Source: Alteromonas sp. KC3 (GTDB lineage Bacteria; Pseudomonadota; Gammaproteobacteria; Enterobacterales; Alteromonadaceae). Taken from it: 64,000 nucleotides of DNA. The notes under the pieces were generated by a model. That model did not search any database, was not told where the DNA came from, and was given only the letters and a program-made list of their open reading frames with translations. The number at the start of each line of letters is the position of its first letter. Position 1 is the first letter of the stretch. Position numbers and translations under genes: made by a program. Of the stretch, positions 1-8,826 are shown in pieces. Location: the NCBI RefSeq assembly GCF_016756315.1, contig NZ_AP024235.1, positions 4,402,001 to 4,466,000 on the forward strand, written 5' to 3'.

Positions 1-1
1 T

Positions 2-352
2 AATACAAAATTAGTAGGAATTACTGCCTTACCTGGCACATTAGAAGATGTGGGCTATTGGGTGAGTCACTTACTTGCCGATGCAACGATTACCGCAGAT
101 AAAGCGTTTGCTGAGAGTATGATGTCAGGCTATATGATGGGACAAATATTGGCGAACCCTCAAGCCCAAGGCATGAGCCCTGAAGAAATACAGGCGGCTG
201 CCGATCAGCAAGCGCCAATGATGATTAATTCTTTTGCACAACAAGGGTTAATAAAAGTCACTGAAGACGGTTACGAGACACAATTAACCCTTAAAGATGG
301 CAAAGCCAACGTTAATGGCACTCCCATACCGTTGCCATTTGCACCTCAATAA
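2..352 (+). CDS. DUF945 (YdgA-like) family protein, C-terminal part
   Basis: This is the C-terminal end of a gene that begins before the window: the frame stays open to base 2, so the GTG at 50 is not a real start. The segment ends with a small helical region and a pattern (QGLIKVTEDGYETQLTLKDG) followed by a proline-rich tail ending PLPFAPQ. This resembles the end of the DUF945/YdgA family, which are exported or inner-membrane-anchored proteins of unknown function in gammaproteobacteria. The assignment rests on the tail only, so the family is likely but not certain. It converges with the metallo-hydrolase gene on the other strand. Confidence 0.6.
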   Translation, partial: NTKLVGITALPGTLEDVGYWVSHLLADATITADKAFAESMMSGYMMGQILANPQAQGMSPEEIQAAADQQAPMMINSFAQQGLIKVTEDGYETQLTLKDGKANVNGTPIPLPFAPQ

Positions 353-382
353 ACGTTGAGCGCTAGTACGCCTTAATCATGG

Positions 383-414
383 TGAACATTACTCTTGGTC
401 AAGGGTAATGTTCA
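383..414. terminator. Hairpin between convergent genes
   Basis: A perfect 10-bp inverted repeat (TGAACATTAC at 383-392, GTAATGTTCA at 405-414) with a 12-base loop. It lies just after the DUF945 stop and overlaps the last codons of the convergent hydrolase. There is no T-run on either side, so its role as a terminator is uncertain. Confidence 0.4.
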
Positions 415-1438
415 TCAGTTCTACTGCGCTGTATACCCTTCCTGGTGCCACTACAGTAATAGCTTCATTTAGCGCTGCCAACCCTGGCTCACTGCGTTTC
501 ATAATATGAGATAGCAATATTCGCTTAGCTTTCGATTGGGTGGCAATCGCAATCAGCTGCTTTGGTGTCATGTGCAAATTTTTAGCAACCCCACCTGCGT
601 TATCGTCAATGGCATTATGTAACACTAAAAGGTCAGCACCGTTAGCAAACTCAGCGAGTGTATTGGCCTTGTCATTAGTATCACCAGAAAATACAACCTC
701 ACAGCCATTTACCTTTACTTTCCATGCAAGGGCCGGAATGGGACCGTGATGAACTGAAAGCGCCTCTAGGCTTATAGCATCATTAAGTGAAACGGTGAAC
801 GGTGACTGTAATGACGCTGATAGTGATACCGAAGTAGGTCGAATGGTGTAGTCGTCTTGTCCTTCCTTGGTATAAGAAGACAAGTAGCGATAAGCGCCAT
901 GACTGCCCAAAAGCGTTTTAAGGTAAGTCGATGTATCTGGCATAACGTCGTTGCCTTGTGGCCCGAAAATGGGTAAGTCGTTATTTCGAGAGGTGAAAAA
1001 GCTTCCCTTTACGAAGCTGGGCACATCGGCAGCGTGGTCAGTGTGTAAGTGCGACAACACCATTGCTTGGATATCGTCAAATAACGCTCCGGACGCACCA
1101 AACTGCACACTGCTGCCACTACCTGCATCAACCAAAATACGCGCACTATCGTCAACCCACACTATGTAAGCGCTTGAAGTGCGCCCATCATCCAATTCAG
1201 GACCGCCTGAACCAAGTACTTGTACCGAAACGTCGTGACACGCTTGAGCCTTTGTCACTTTATTTGGTGTAGATTCCGGCGTTCGCACATCACTATTTTC
1301 ACTATACGCAACGCTAGAGAAACTCAACACGGCGCTGCACAGTGTAGTGACGAGCAAATTATTTAGTGCCCTGTTTCGCTGCGGGCGGCACAGGCGCTTT
1401 TGTGAGTGACTTTGTGTTGTGATTCGATGTGCATGCAT
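389..1438 (-). CDS. Secreted metallo-beta-lactamase-fold hydrolase
   Basis: A zinc hydrolase of the metallo-beta-lactamase superfamily, 349 residues from the chosen start. The HxHxDH zinc motif is at about residues 130-135 (HLHTDH). A later His (HHGP), an Asp in GDTN and a His in SHIMKR complete the usual metal ligand set of the RNase Z/arylsulfatase-like branch. A hydrophobic segment at about residues 26-46 ending VAYSE reads as a signal peptide, so the enzyme is probably periplasmic. The frame is open to 1573, but the ATG at 1438 has AGGAA 8 bases upstream, and the longer version would run into the terminator at 1542-1567. The substrate cannot be told from sequence. Confidence 0.8.
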   Translation of the reverse strand: MHAHRITTQSHSQKRLCRPQRNRALNNLLVTTLCSAVLSFSSVAYSENSDVRTPESTPNKVTKAQACHDVSVQVLGSGGPELDDGRTSSAYIVWVDDSARILVDAGSGSSVQFGASGALFDDIQAMVLSHLHTDHAADVPSFVKGSFFTSRNNDLPIFGPQGNDVMPDTSTYLKTLLGSHGAYRYLSSYTKEGQDDYTIRPTSVSLSASLQSPFTVSLNDAISLEALSVHHGPIPALAWKVKVNGCEVVFSGDTNDKANTLAEFANGADLLVLHNAIDDNAGGVAKNLHMTPKQLIAIATQSKAKRILLSHIMKRSEPGLAALNEAITVVAPGRVYSAVELMNITLDQE

Positions 1439-1541
1439 TATGTGGGTTCCTATTGCCATTAAGTAGGCTGCGCTTTTGCTCTTTGCCATGGGTTTACGTT
1501 TACAAGACCAGTAGACGCATGTTTTGTATTCAATAATAGGC

Positions 1542-1567
1542 AAAAAAGGGAGCAAGCCCCCTTTTTT
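1542..1567 (-). terminator. Intrinsic terminator of the aldehyde dehydrogenase gene
   Basis: Read on the minus strand, AAAAAAGGG pairs with CCCTTTTTT around an 8-base loop, 21 bases after the dehydrogenase stop. The T-run makes a standard rho-independent terminator. Confidence 0.75.
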
Positions 1568-1588
1568 ACGCACATTTATGAGCGAACA

Positions 1589-2983
1589 TTAGTGTTGATC
1601 TGACTGACTTTCTGCCACCATGATAGTTTTGATATTTACAAACTCGCGAATGCCATAACCACCGTGTTCACGTCCGTATCCACTGTCTTTCACACCACCA
1701 AAAGGTAAGTTCGGCTGGGCAAGCGAATACCCATTGATGTTCACCATCCCCGTATCAAACTCGTCTTTAGCGAGAGAAATTGCCTTTTCGGTATCAGTAC
1801 TAAAGATACCGCCACCCAAACCATAGCGAGAGTCGTTGGCGACTTCCATGGCTTGTTTATCATCTCGGGCACGAATTAGTGATGCAACGGGCCCAAATAA
1901 CTCGTCGTCGTAAGCAGGCATACCGGGAGTGACGTTTTCTAGTACAGTCACCGGATAGAAGTAACCGTCGGTATCAGGGACTTCGCCACCCAATGACAGC
2001 GTTGCCCCCGCTTCCAGCGATTTTTTCACTTGTTCGTGCAATTCGTCGCGTAGGTCTTCTCGCGCCATGGGCCCAAGGTCGGTATTTTCGCTGGTGGGAT
2101 CTCCCACTTCTAATTTGCTGCACTGTGCAACAAACTTTTCTTTAAACTCATCGTAAACGCTATCTACAACGACAAACCGCTTTGCCGCTACACAGGTTTC
2201 ACCATTGTTGATAACGCGACCTTGAATACACATTTCCACCGCATGGTCTATATCGGCATCGGCGAGTACCAAAAACGCATCGTTACTGCCTAGTTCCATC
2301 ACCGTTTTCTTTGACATACTCGCAGCTTCTTTAGCGACCTCCTTGCCCACTTCATCGCTTCCCGTGAAGGTCACGCCACGTACATATTTATGCTTAATAA
2401 GGTCACTTGCCGTACTGCCATCTATCAACAGCGATTGATAAACATTTTTTGGGAAACCAGCATCTTCATACATTTGCTGAATGGCCATTGCCATACCAAA
2501 TACGTTCTTGGCATGCTTAAGCACTGTCGTATTACCCGCCATTATGTTCGATGCACTGTAGCGAATAACCTGATACAAGGGGAAGTTCCATGGCTGTATA
2601 CCTAAAATAACACCAATGGGTTGATAGGTAATAATTGCGCGACCGCCTTCAAAAATACGATGTTCATCTTCTAAGAACTCGGCACCGTGTTCGGCGGTAT
2701 AACGACAAATTTCAGCGCACAACTGCACTTCTTGTTTTCCCTGTGCAGTCACTTTACCCATTTCTCGGGTCATTAAGCTCGCTAGGTCATCAATACGCTC
2801 TTCCATGATGTTGGCGAGGTTTTTAAATAAATCGGCACGGGTTGCAAACGATGTGCGGCGCCAATTTAGGTAAGCTTCTTGAGAGCGGGTAACGGCTTGC
2901 TCAGCATCGTCTACAGACATTAGATGATAATGATCGATCTTTTCGCCAGTAGCGGGGTTGTATGTATTCACTGTCTCACTCAT
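1589..2983 (-). CDS. sad: NAD(P)-dependent succinate-semialdehyde dehydrogenase, Sad type
   Basis: An aldehyde dehydrogenase superfamily member that oxidises an aldehyde, probably succinate semialdehyde, to the acid. At 464 residues it matches the short Sad/YneI-like branch. Visible are PWNFP (131-135), the cofactor-side lysine K156, the FTGS motif (206-209), the general-base Glu230 (in MELGS) and the catalytic Cys264 (in GETC). The frame is open to 3043, but the ATG at 2983 has AAGGAG 7 bases upstream and gives the usual N-terminus. No GABA transaminase is adjacent, so the physiological aldehyde is inferred from the family. It appears to be a single-gene transcript ending at the terminator downstream. 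Confidence 0.85.
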   Translation of the reverse strand: MSETVNTYNPATGEKIDHYHLMSVDDAEQAVTRSQEAYLNWRRTSFATRADLFKNLANIMEERIDDLASLMTREMGKVTAQGKQEVQLCAEICRYTAEHGAEFLEDEHRIFEGGRAIITYQPIGVILGIQPWNFPLYQVIRYSASNIMAGNTTVLKHAKNVFGMAMAIQQMYEDAGFPKNVYQSLLIDGSTASDLIKHKYVRGVTFTGSDEVGKEVAKEAASMSKKTVMELGSNDAFLVLADADIDHAVEMCIQGRVINNGETCVAAKRFVVVDSVYDEFKEKFVAQCSKLEVGDPTSENTDLGPMAREDLRDELHEQVKKSLEAGATLSLGGEVPDTDGYFYPVTVLENVTPGMPAYDDELFGPVASLIRARDDKQAMEVANDSRYGLGGGIFSTDTEKAISLAKDEFDTGMVNINGYSLAQPNLPFGGVKDSGYGREHGGYGIREFVNIKTIMVAESQSDQH

Positions 2984-3155
2984 TGTCACACTCCTTATTC
3001 CATGTGGTCTAAGGCAAGTGCAACTACAACGCCAAGCCGGCAAACAATTAAATCACATTAAAAACATAAGCTTATTAAATATCTAAGCAGATTTCTTAGT
3101 ACAAAAAATGCGTCGATCAGGAAAAGATTACTGGTTAGGGAAAAGATTTCAGAGA

Positions 3156-3177
3156 CACGGCTATCGATAACGCCGTG
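3156..3177 (-). terminator. Weak hairpin downstream of yjjX
   Basis: CACGGC and GCCGTG pair around a 10-base loop about 37 bases after the yjjX stop, followed on the minus strand by a loosely T-rich stretch. It is a possible terminator, but the stem is short and the T-run is broken. Confidence 0.35.
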
Positions 3178-3213
3178 GCTCTAAATAGATTTATAGCAAA
3201 GATATACGGGCTC

Positions 3214-3759
3214 TTAGTCTGTATACAAATCTGGGAAATGAAATTTGGCCATAGCAAGTGTAAGGGCAACCTCGTACACACTTTGGCGCGTTGCATGATT
3301 CAAGGTTAAAAGGCCAATGGCGCCGCCCTTTTGCTTGACATTGACTGTGTCGAACAACTTATCCATTACGGTTCCCAATTCTTCACCGCGCTGCAGTGCT
3401 TGATACACACTCACGGGTAAGGGCAAGCTTGCGCTACGACTCACTGACCAATGCCCCTCATGGTAAATAGCTACATAAGCGAAGGTTGCAGGGCCATCTT
3501 CAAATACATCAACGCCTCCTTCAATCGCAACATACCACGCATCACTTAAGCCACCTTGATGATGTGCAAGCATCGCTTTTACGCGATTGATAGCGCCTAA
3601 TCGGGTCTCTTCTTCCGTCATTGGCTGGTCAGCGACGCCACTTGGAACACTTATGCCTTGCGCATCAAAATCGTGCTCAAGCGTGTCAGATAAGGTATTG
3701 AGCGCTGCATTAATTTTTACCGGATTTTTTGAACCCACAAATATGGTATCAGAAAGCAT
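3214..3759 (-). CDS. yjjX: Inosine/xanthosine triphosphatase YjjX
   Basis: A house-cleaning NTPase that hydrolyses non-canonical purine triphosphates (ITP, XTP) in the cytoplasm. The 181-residue length is usual for YjjX. The N-terminus carries the family's VGSKNPVK pattern (residues 8-15), followed by SGVADQPMTEEETRLGA (about 40-56) and IEGGVD (about 79-84), which are hallmark YjjX stretches. The ATG has AAGGA 6 bases upstream. It follows yrfG by 12 bases on the same strand, so the two nucleotide-cleaning genes form a probable operon. Confidence 0.88.
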   Translation of the reverse strand: MLSDTIFVGSKNPVKINAALNTLSDTLEHDFDAQGISVPSGVADQPMTEEETRLGAINRVKAMLAHHQGGLSDAWYVAIEGGVDVFEDGPATFAYVAIYHEGHWSVSRSASLPLPVSVYQALQRGEELGTVMDKLFDTVNVKQKGGAIGLLTLNHATRQSVYEVALTLAMAKFHFPDLYTD

Positions 3760-3771
3760 GGAAAGTCCTTA

Positions 3772-4476
3772 TTACTGGCTCTTTTTAATGACTGGGTGGG
3801 CATTGATATCATCTAACATCAAGCGATAGTCACGCACGGCAGGAAACTCGGTAATATTGCGATTGGGCAACTGACTGTCAGGGTTATCTACTGCTAACAA
3901 ATGCTTAATACCAAATGTTTTCGCTGCGTTAAGAATAGGTAATGAATCATCAACAAATAAAGTACGTGACGCATCAAATTTCACACGCGCCTGCAAGCGT
4001 TGCCACAACAGTTGAGACTCTTTTGTCACACCAAATTCATGCGTTGAAATTAGGTTATCAATGTGAGCATCTAGCTGGGTATACTCTAGCTTAAGCGCCA
4101 AACTATGAGGGTGAGCATTAGTCACTAAAATCACCTCTCTCCCTGATTCATGCAGTGCCTTAAGAAAAGGTACGGTATCGTCGCGAAGCATAAGTAAATG
4201 CGACAATTCGCGTTTTAATGGCATAAATTCATTGTCTAAATCCATTTGCAGCGCCTGCGCCCAATAATCGAGGCAGTACCACTGAATTTGTCCAAATACC
4301 GCATCGTAACGCGCAGTCATGGCAGCACGGCTTTCCTCTTCAGAAATACCGCGTAATTCGGCCAATCGTTTAGGTAAATGATGTAACCAGAACTGGTTGT
4401 CATAGTGCAAATCTAACAGGGTGCCATCCATATCGAGCAGCACTGTGTCAATTTCATTCCAAGGCAGAAAGGGCAA
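3772..4476 (-). CDS. yrfG: GMP/IMP nucleotidase YrfG (HAD family)
   Basis: A haloacid-dehalogenase-fold 5'-nucleotidase. The nucleophile motif DMDGT is at residues 15-19, motif II at LVTNAHPHS and the acidic motif IV at FVDDS. The N-terminus (WNEIDTVLLDMDGTLLDL) closely resembles E. coli YrfG, which dephosphorylates GMP and IMP. The start is an unusual TTG: there is no ATG before the catalytic motif, and GAGGA sits a few bases upstream of the TTG. It is divergent from nudE, the same arrangement seen around yrfG/nudE in enterobacteria, and is followed by yjjX. Confidence 0.85.
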   Translation of the reverse strand: MPFLPWNEIDTVLLDMDGTLLDLHYDNQFWLHHLPKRLAELRGISEEESRAAMTARYDAVFGQIQWYCLDYWAQALQMDLDNEFMPLKRELSHLLMLRDDTVPFLKALHESGREVILVTNAHPHSLALKLEYTQLDAHIDNLISTHEFGVTKESQLLWQRLQARVKFDASRTLFVDDSLPILNAAKTFGIKHLLAVDNPDSQLPNRNITEFPAVRDYRLMLDDINAHPVIKKSQ

Positions 4477-4605
4477 GCGATTTTCCTCATAATGAAGTAA
4501 GCTAAAGACTACTGATCTTTGCTCGTTAAAATTGTAACGGTAAAGAACAACAGGCCCTAGATACAGATTGTATGAAAGTATGATAACAAAGTTGTAGCGA
4601 GAGAC

Positions 4606-5169
4606 ATGCCTAAAATTGATCCAAACAAACCGTTACCACAAATTCATTCTCGTGAAATCGTTGCGCAAAGCAAACTCTTCAGGGTAGAACGCCTTGACCT
4701 TGAGTTCTCTAACGGTGCCACCCGAGAATTCGAACGTATGGCTGGCGGCAACCGCGGCGCGGTTATGATTGTGCCAATGTTAGATAAAGATACCATGGTG
4801 CTTATTCGCGAATATGCAGCGGGTACACACTCCTATCAACTTGGATTCCCCAAGGGCTTAATTGATCCCGGTGAGACGGCCATTGAAGCCGCTAACCGCG
4901 AACTGCAAGAAGAAGCCAGCTTTGCGGCCAATGAGTTAGTTGAGCTGCACAAAGTGAGTATGGCGCCTACTTTCTTCAACGCGAACATGACCATTGTGTT
5001 GGCAAGAGACCTATATCCTAAGCGTTTAGAAGGCGATGAACCTGAACCACTTGAAGTCATTCACTGGCCTTTAGCCGAAGCAGATGCTTTACTTGCACGA
5101 GAGGACTTTATTGAAGCACGCTGTATTGCTGCCCTGTTTTTAGCTCAAAAGTGGTTTAAGGAACAATAA
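4606..5169 (+). CDS. nudE: ADP compounds hydrolase NudE
   Basis: A Nudix hydrolase acting on ADP-ribose, Ap3A, NADH and similar ADP compounds. The Nudix box G(x5)E(x7)RE(x2)EE runs from G84 to E103. The 187-residue length and the RMAGGNRGAV and AAGTHSYQLGFPKG segments are typical of NudE. Its stop codon lies 3 bases before the cysQ ATG, so the two are almost certainly co-transcribed and translationally linked. Divergent from yrfG. Confidence 0.9.
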   Translation: MPKIDPNKPLPQIHSREIVAQSKLFRVERLDLEFSNGATREFERMAGGNRGAVMIVPMLDKDTMVLIREYAAGTHSYQLGFPKGLIDPGETAIEAANRELQEEASFAANELVELHKVSMAPTFFNANMTIVLARDLYPKRLEGDEPEPLEVIHWPLAEADALLAREDFIEARCIAALFLAQKWFKEQ

Positions 5170-5172
5170 ACA

Positions 5173-6018
5173 ATGCCCGATGACGCCCATGCCGACCTTT
5201 TAGAACTTGCCAAAAAAATTGCTGTAGAAGCGGGTGAAGCTGTATTAGAAGTGTATGACAAAGGTGATTTCGACGCCTACCAGAAAGACGACGAGTCGCC
5301 TGTCACTAGTGCAGACTATCTTGCTAACGACATTATTAATAAACGCCTAAAGGCAGCAACACCTGACATTCCAATTTTGTCAGAAGAAAACAAGCATGCA
5401 AGTTTAGAAGAACGAAAGCATTGGTCGCGATATTGGCTTATTGACCCTATAGACGGCACCCAAGAGTTTATTGCCAGAAGTGGCGATTTTGCCGTGAACA
5501 TTGCTCTGATTGAAAACAATGAGCCTGTAATTGGCGTTATTTTCTGGCCTCCTGGACAGTCACTCTATTACGCTGCCAAAGGCAAGGGTGCGTTTAAATC
5601 ATCCCCTGATGGCGAACATCGTATTCACGTGCGCAAGTTAGACGACCCCAAAAACAGTGTCGTAATGATTGCGATTAGCCGCCGCCAATCTAGAGAAAAA
5701 GTATTAAGCAGGATGTGCGCTAAGCGGGTTTATCAAACACTGCCTCTAGGGAGTTGCTCGTTGAAAGCCTGTTTTATTGCAGAAGGTAAAGCCGACGTAT
5801 TTATGCGTATTGGTGTTACCGGAGAATGGGACACCGGTGCGTCTCAGTGCATAGTTTGTGAAGCGGGAGGCAGTATATCTGCGGCAAACTTTGAGCCGCT
5901 CACTTACAATCAGCGTCATTCTCTGGAAAATCCGGATTTCGTCGTCATGGGCGATAAACGCGTGCCATGGCAAGATATCGTACAATACGATGATTTTGTA
6001 AACCCACATCAGCACTAA
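5173..6018 (+). CDS. cysQ: 3'(2'),5'-bisphosphate nucleotidase CysQ
   Basis: A metal-dependent phosphatase of the inositol monophosphatase superfamily that converts 3'-phosphoadenosine 5'-phosphate to AMP, recycling the by-product of sulfate assimilation. The signature DPIDGTQEF is at residues 91-99, preceded by the acidic pair at 71-72 (SEENK). The second signature is in GEWDTGASQCIV. The 281-residue length is slightly above the usual ~250 because of a longer tail. It is the second gene of a nudE-cysQ operon. Confidence 0.9.
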   Translation: MPDDAHADLLELAKKIAVEAGEAVLEVYDKGDFDAYQKDDESPVTSADYLANDIINKRLKAATPDIPILSEENKHASLEERKHWSRYWLIDPIDGTQEFIARSGDFAVNIALIENNEPVIGVIFWPPGQSLYYAAKGKGAFKSSPDGEHRIHVRKLDDPKNSVVMIAISRRQSREKVLSRMCAKRVYQTLPLGSCSLKACFIAEGKADVFMRIGVTGEWDTGASQCIVCEAGGSISAANFEPLTYNQRHSLENPDFVVMGDKRVPWQDIVQYDDFVNPHQH

Positions 6019-6149
6019 CCCGTAGAAAACAGGTATATAGCTGGGGGGGAAACCCGCGTATAATAATGCAGTAATGTTGCTGGGCTACATTGCGCTTTAA
6101 TGATCACCATCAATCGAGATGGAATCAACATGTTAAAAGGAGTAAACCT

Positions 6150-6734
6150 ATGATGGCGACACGTATTCGTACGTTATCGGCAGCCTTGCTCGCTTGTGGG
6201 CTAGCATTTCCAGCAGCCGCAGACTGGACAATAGACAGTGACAAGAGTGCGCTGCATTTTATGTCGACAAAAAATGCGCAGGTTACTGAAGTGCATCAAT
6301 TCGATAGTTTTGAAGGCAGCTTATCAGATGATGGTAAGCTAATAGTAACGGTAGACCTTTCATCGGTTAATACTGCTATTGATATTCGCAACACGCGTAT
6401 GCAAGAAATGCTATTCAATGTTGCTAAATACGCTGAAGCGTCGTTTGAAGCGTCGCTGCCAGAGACCATGACAAACCTTGAAACAGGCGATGTAGTATCA
6501 GGTAAAGTAGACGGTATTCTCATGCTTCATGGTAAGGCCGTCCCTACAAGTTTTTCAATTACCGCCAGTAAAGTCAGCGACGATACCATTAGCGTTTCTA
6601 CCTCTGAGCCTACGTTAGTGAAGGCAGAAGCATTCGGCCTTGCTGATGGCGTTGCTGCCTTGCAAAAAGTCGCAGGCCTTAACAGTATTACGACAACCGT
6701 TCCGGTGACTTTTTCGGTTACCTTCAACCAGTAA
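6150..6734 (+). CDS. YceI family periplasmic protein
   Basis: A YceI-fold (lipocalin-like barrel) protein of 194 residues. Residues 1-24 form a signal peptide ending AAADW. The mature part opens with WTIDSDKSALHF, the usual YceI start, and contains VDLSSVNTAIDIRNTRM, which corresponds to the family's conserved DxRN segment. YceI proteins bind isoprenoid-type lipids and are often stress- or alkaline-induced; the ligand here is unknown. The frame is open from 6090, but the ATG at 6150 has AAAAGGAG 7 bases upstream and starts the signal peptide. Confidence 0.85.
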   Translation: MMATRIRTLSAALLACGLAFPAAADWTIDSDKSALHFMSTKNAQVTEVHQFDSFEGSLSDDGKLIVTVDLSSVNTAIDIRNTRMQEMLFNVAKYAEASFEASLPETMTNLETGDVVSGKVDGILMLHGKAVPTSFSITASKVSDDTISVSTSEPTLVKAEAFGLADGVAALQKVAGLNSITTTVPVTFSVTFNQ

Positions 6735-6764
6735 TGTCAGTGACGAGTTTACTTTCGGTTAAAC

Positions 6765-6793
6765 AAAAAACCGCACATTACGTGCGGTTTTTT
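6765..6793. terminator. Bidirectional terminator between yceI and opgH
   Basis: AAAAAACCGCAC pairs perfectly with GTGCGGTTTTTT around a 5-base loop. A-run and T-run on the two sides let it serve both convergent genes. Confidence 0.9.
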
Positions 6794-6810
6794 ATTCGCT
6801 TAAAATCGCT

Positions 6811-8826
6811 TTAGACATTATTTACCAAAGCAGGTCGCATGGGCAGCGGCTTTTCACTTAATACTTGTTCAGGCATAGTAAGCGACAAACTTACCGGCAA
6901 ACTCGGCACCTGTGGCTTATGCTGACTGATAGCAAAGTATGACATTGCAACGCGCAAACGCTTCAGTGCTTTGCACTCATGAATTTCTTGGTCGATGACA
7001 AATACGCCCCATTTACGCATGGTAACGCCTAATCTATCGCTACTTGAAAGACGAATAACCGGTGCCGCTAACACCATACCCACCAGCACGGGGAGCAACC
7101 ACATGAACAATGACGGTGTAAAATAGAAGGTTGTTACGCCCCAAGCAACCGCCAAACAGCTCATAATTTGAGTATGTTTAATGGCGACCTTCCAAGGCAC
7201 CTTCCGCCCTTCGCGCTCTTGTGCTTCCCATTTAACCGAGTGCCCTACAAACACGCTGATCACAAAGTAGCTGTGATAAAACATCATAAGGGGGGCAATT
7301 AGCACTGCCATAAGTAGCTCCGCTGCCGCCCCTTTTAGCAATGACCAAGCACCGCCAAACTCGTCGCTTCGCTTAATAAGTGCAAGCACAATGCCCAACA
7401 CTTTAGGCAAGAATAATAATGCAGCTGTTCCCCACATAGTCACCATCATCATATCTTGACGCGCAACCTGCCAGCTTGGGAACAACTGATACTCTGATAC
7501 AAAAAATTCAGGCACTGACGTGGCACGTATAAGGGCGTCAGCTGTGCCAAGCGCCAGCATGCAAAACAGAATAAGCGACGAAATATAGGCAAACGCACCA
7601 AACAAGAAATGTAAGCGATTGGCCGTTTTAAGGCCTTTTACTTTAAGCAGGCCTAAATGCTGAATATTGCCCTGCACCCAACGACGGTCTCGAATGGCAT
7701 AATCAACTATATTACTCGGAACTTCTTCGTAACTACCTGTGGTATCGGTAAGCAAATATGCTTGCCACCCTGCTCGACGTAAAAGCGCCGCTTCCACAAA
7801 GTCGTGACTTAGAATTTCCCCACCAAAAGGCGCACGCCCTTCCAACGTTGGCAAACCGCAATGCTGCATAAAAGGTGCGATGCGAATGATAGCGTTGTGC
7901 CCCCAATAGTTCGCACTGTCGGTTTGCCAAAACGATAAACCTGTTGCCAACATTGGGCTGTAAAGGTGCGCCGCAAATTGCACAAAGCGACCAAAAAAGG
8001 TGTTTTGGCGAACGGGCATAGGAATTGTCTGCACTAGGGCAGTGTCAGGGTTTTGTTCGATACGACGAGCCAAGTCTTGCATACGCTCGCCGCTCATAAC
8101 GCTATCTGCATCGAGCACGATCATAGATTCATAGTGACCACCCCAGCGCTCACAGAAGTCCTTCAAATTTCCCACTTTTCGATGAAGATTTTGCTCTCGT
8201 CTACGATAGAAAACCTGCTGAGAAAATCGTCCTAGTCGCTTCTGTAAGCGTGCGAATGCGCGCAGTTCTGCGTCAGCCTTTTGCATATCACGCGTATCAC
8301 TTAGCATATAGAAATCAAACTGCTTGGCATTCGCGCTGTCCATTAACTCGCGAATACAAGCCTCAAATCCCACCATAATTCGACGCGTATCTTCGTTATA
8401 GACTGGCATGACAATAGCGTGACGTTGATGCAACGGTGTTTGCGCATCAGGTGTTTGCAATGTCTTTTTCAAGCTGAGGGGGTCGATATTAAATAGCTGC
8501 AATACAAAGCCAATAATACCCGTCCAAAATGCCATACATAACCAAGCAAACAAGGTAAGCCCTAAGCCCAGCTGAGCAATTTCCAAATTGGTTAAGCCAT
8601 TAGGTAAAAATATCTCATACAAACTCCAACCGGCCAGTGCCGTGCTTGGGATCACTAGCATCGCCATAATAAACAAACGCATGGTTTCTCCTTTGATAAA
8701 CATTTGCGATGCCCTAGATGGCACATCGCTTTGACTGTGAGGCACCGCGTTATCCTCGTTTGATGAATCTTGCGTAGGCGTCGACAACGCGCGCGCAACG
8801 TGCTTATTGTTGTGGTTGATAGACAT
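6811..8826 (-). CDS. opgH: Glucans biosynthesis glucosyltransferase OpgH (MdoH)
   Basis: An inner-membrane family-2 glycosyltransferase that polymerises UDP-glucose into the beta-glucan backbone of osmoregulated periplasmic glucans and passes it across the membrane. Two N-terminal membrane segments (about 51-70 and 85-112) precede the catalytic domain, with PVYNED at 141-146, the nucleotide-binding LDADSVM at 238-244, the HD acid pair at 341-342 and RRWVQGN (the Q/RxxRW motif) at 381-387. Several membrane helices follow. The ATG at 8826 overlaps the end of opgG by 23 bases and has GAGG upstream, so translation is probably coupled; the frame itself is open to 8865. Confidence 0.93.
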   Translation of the reverse strand: MSINHNNKHVARALSTPTQDSSNEDNAVPHSQSDVPSRASQMFIKGETMRLFIMAMLVIPSTALAGWSLYEIFLPNGLTNLEIAQLGLGLTLFAWLCMAFWTGIIGFVLQLFNIDPLSLKKTLQTPDAQTPLHQRHAIVMPVYNEDTRRIMVGFEACIRELMDSANAKQFDFYMLSDTRDMQKADAELRAFARLQKRLGRFSQQVFYRRREQNLHRKVGNLKDFCERWGGHYESMIVLDADSVMSGERMQDLARRIEQNPDTALVQTIPMPVRQNTFFGRFVQFAAHLYSPMLATGLSFWQTDSANYWGHNAIIRIAPFMQHCGLPTLEGRAPFGGEILSHDFVEAALLRRAGWQAYLLTDTTGSYEEVPSNIVDYAIRDRRWVQGNIQHLGLLKVKGLKTANRLHFLFGAFAYISSLILFCMLALGTADALIRATSVPEFFVSEYQLFPSWQVARQDMMMVTMWGTAALLFLPKVLGIVLALIKRSDEFGGAWSLLKGAAAELLMAVLIAPLMMFYHSYFVISVFVGHSVKWEAQEREGRKVPWKVAIKHTQIMSCLAVAWGVTTFYFTPSLFMWLLPVLVGMVLAAPVIRLSSSDRLGVTMRKWGVFVIDQEIHECKALKRLRVAMSYFAISQHKPQVPSLPVSLSLTMPEQVLSEKPLPMRPALVNNV

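Noticed and set aside
1439..1573. N-terminal extension of the metallo-hydrolase
   Set aside because: It runs into the terminator of the dehydrogenase gene and lacks a ribosome site; the ATG at 1438 has AGGAA.
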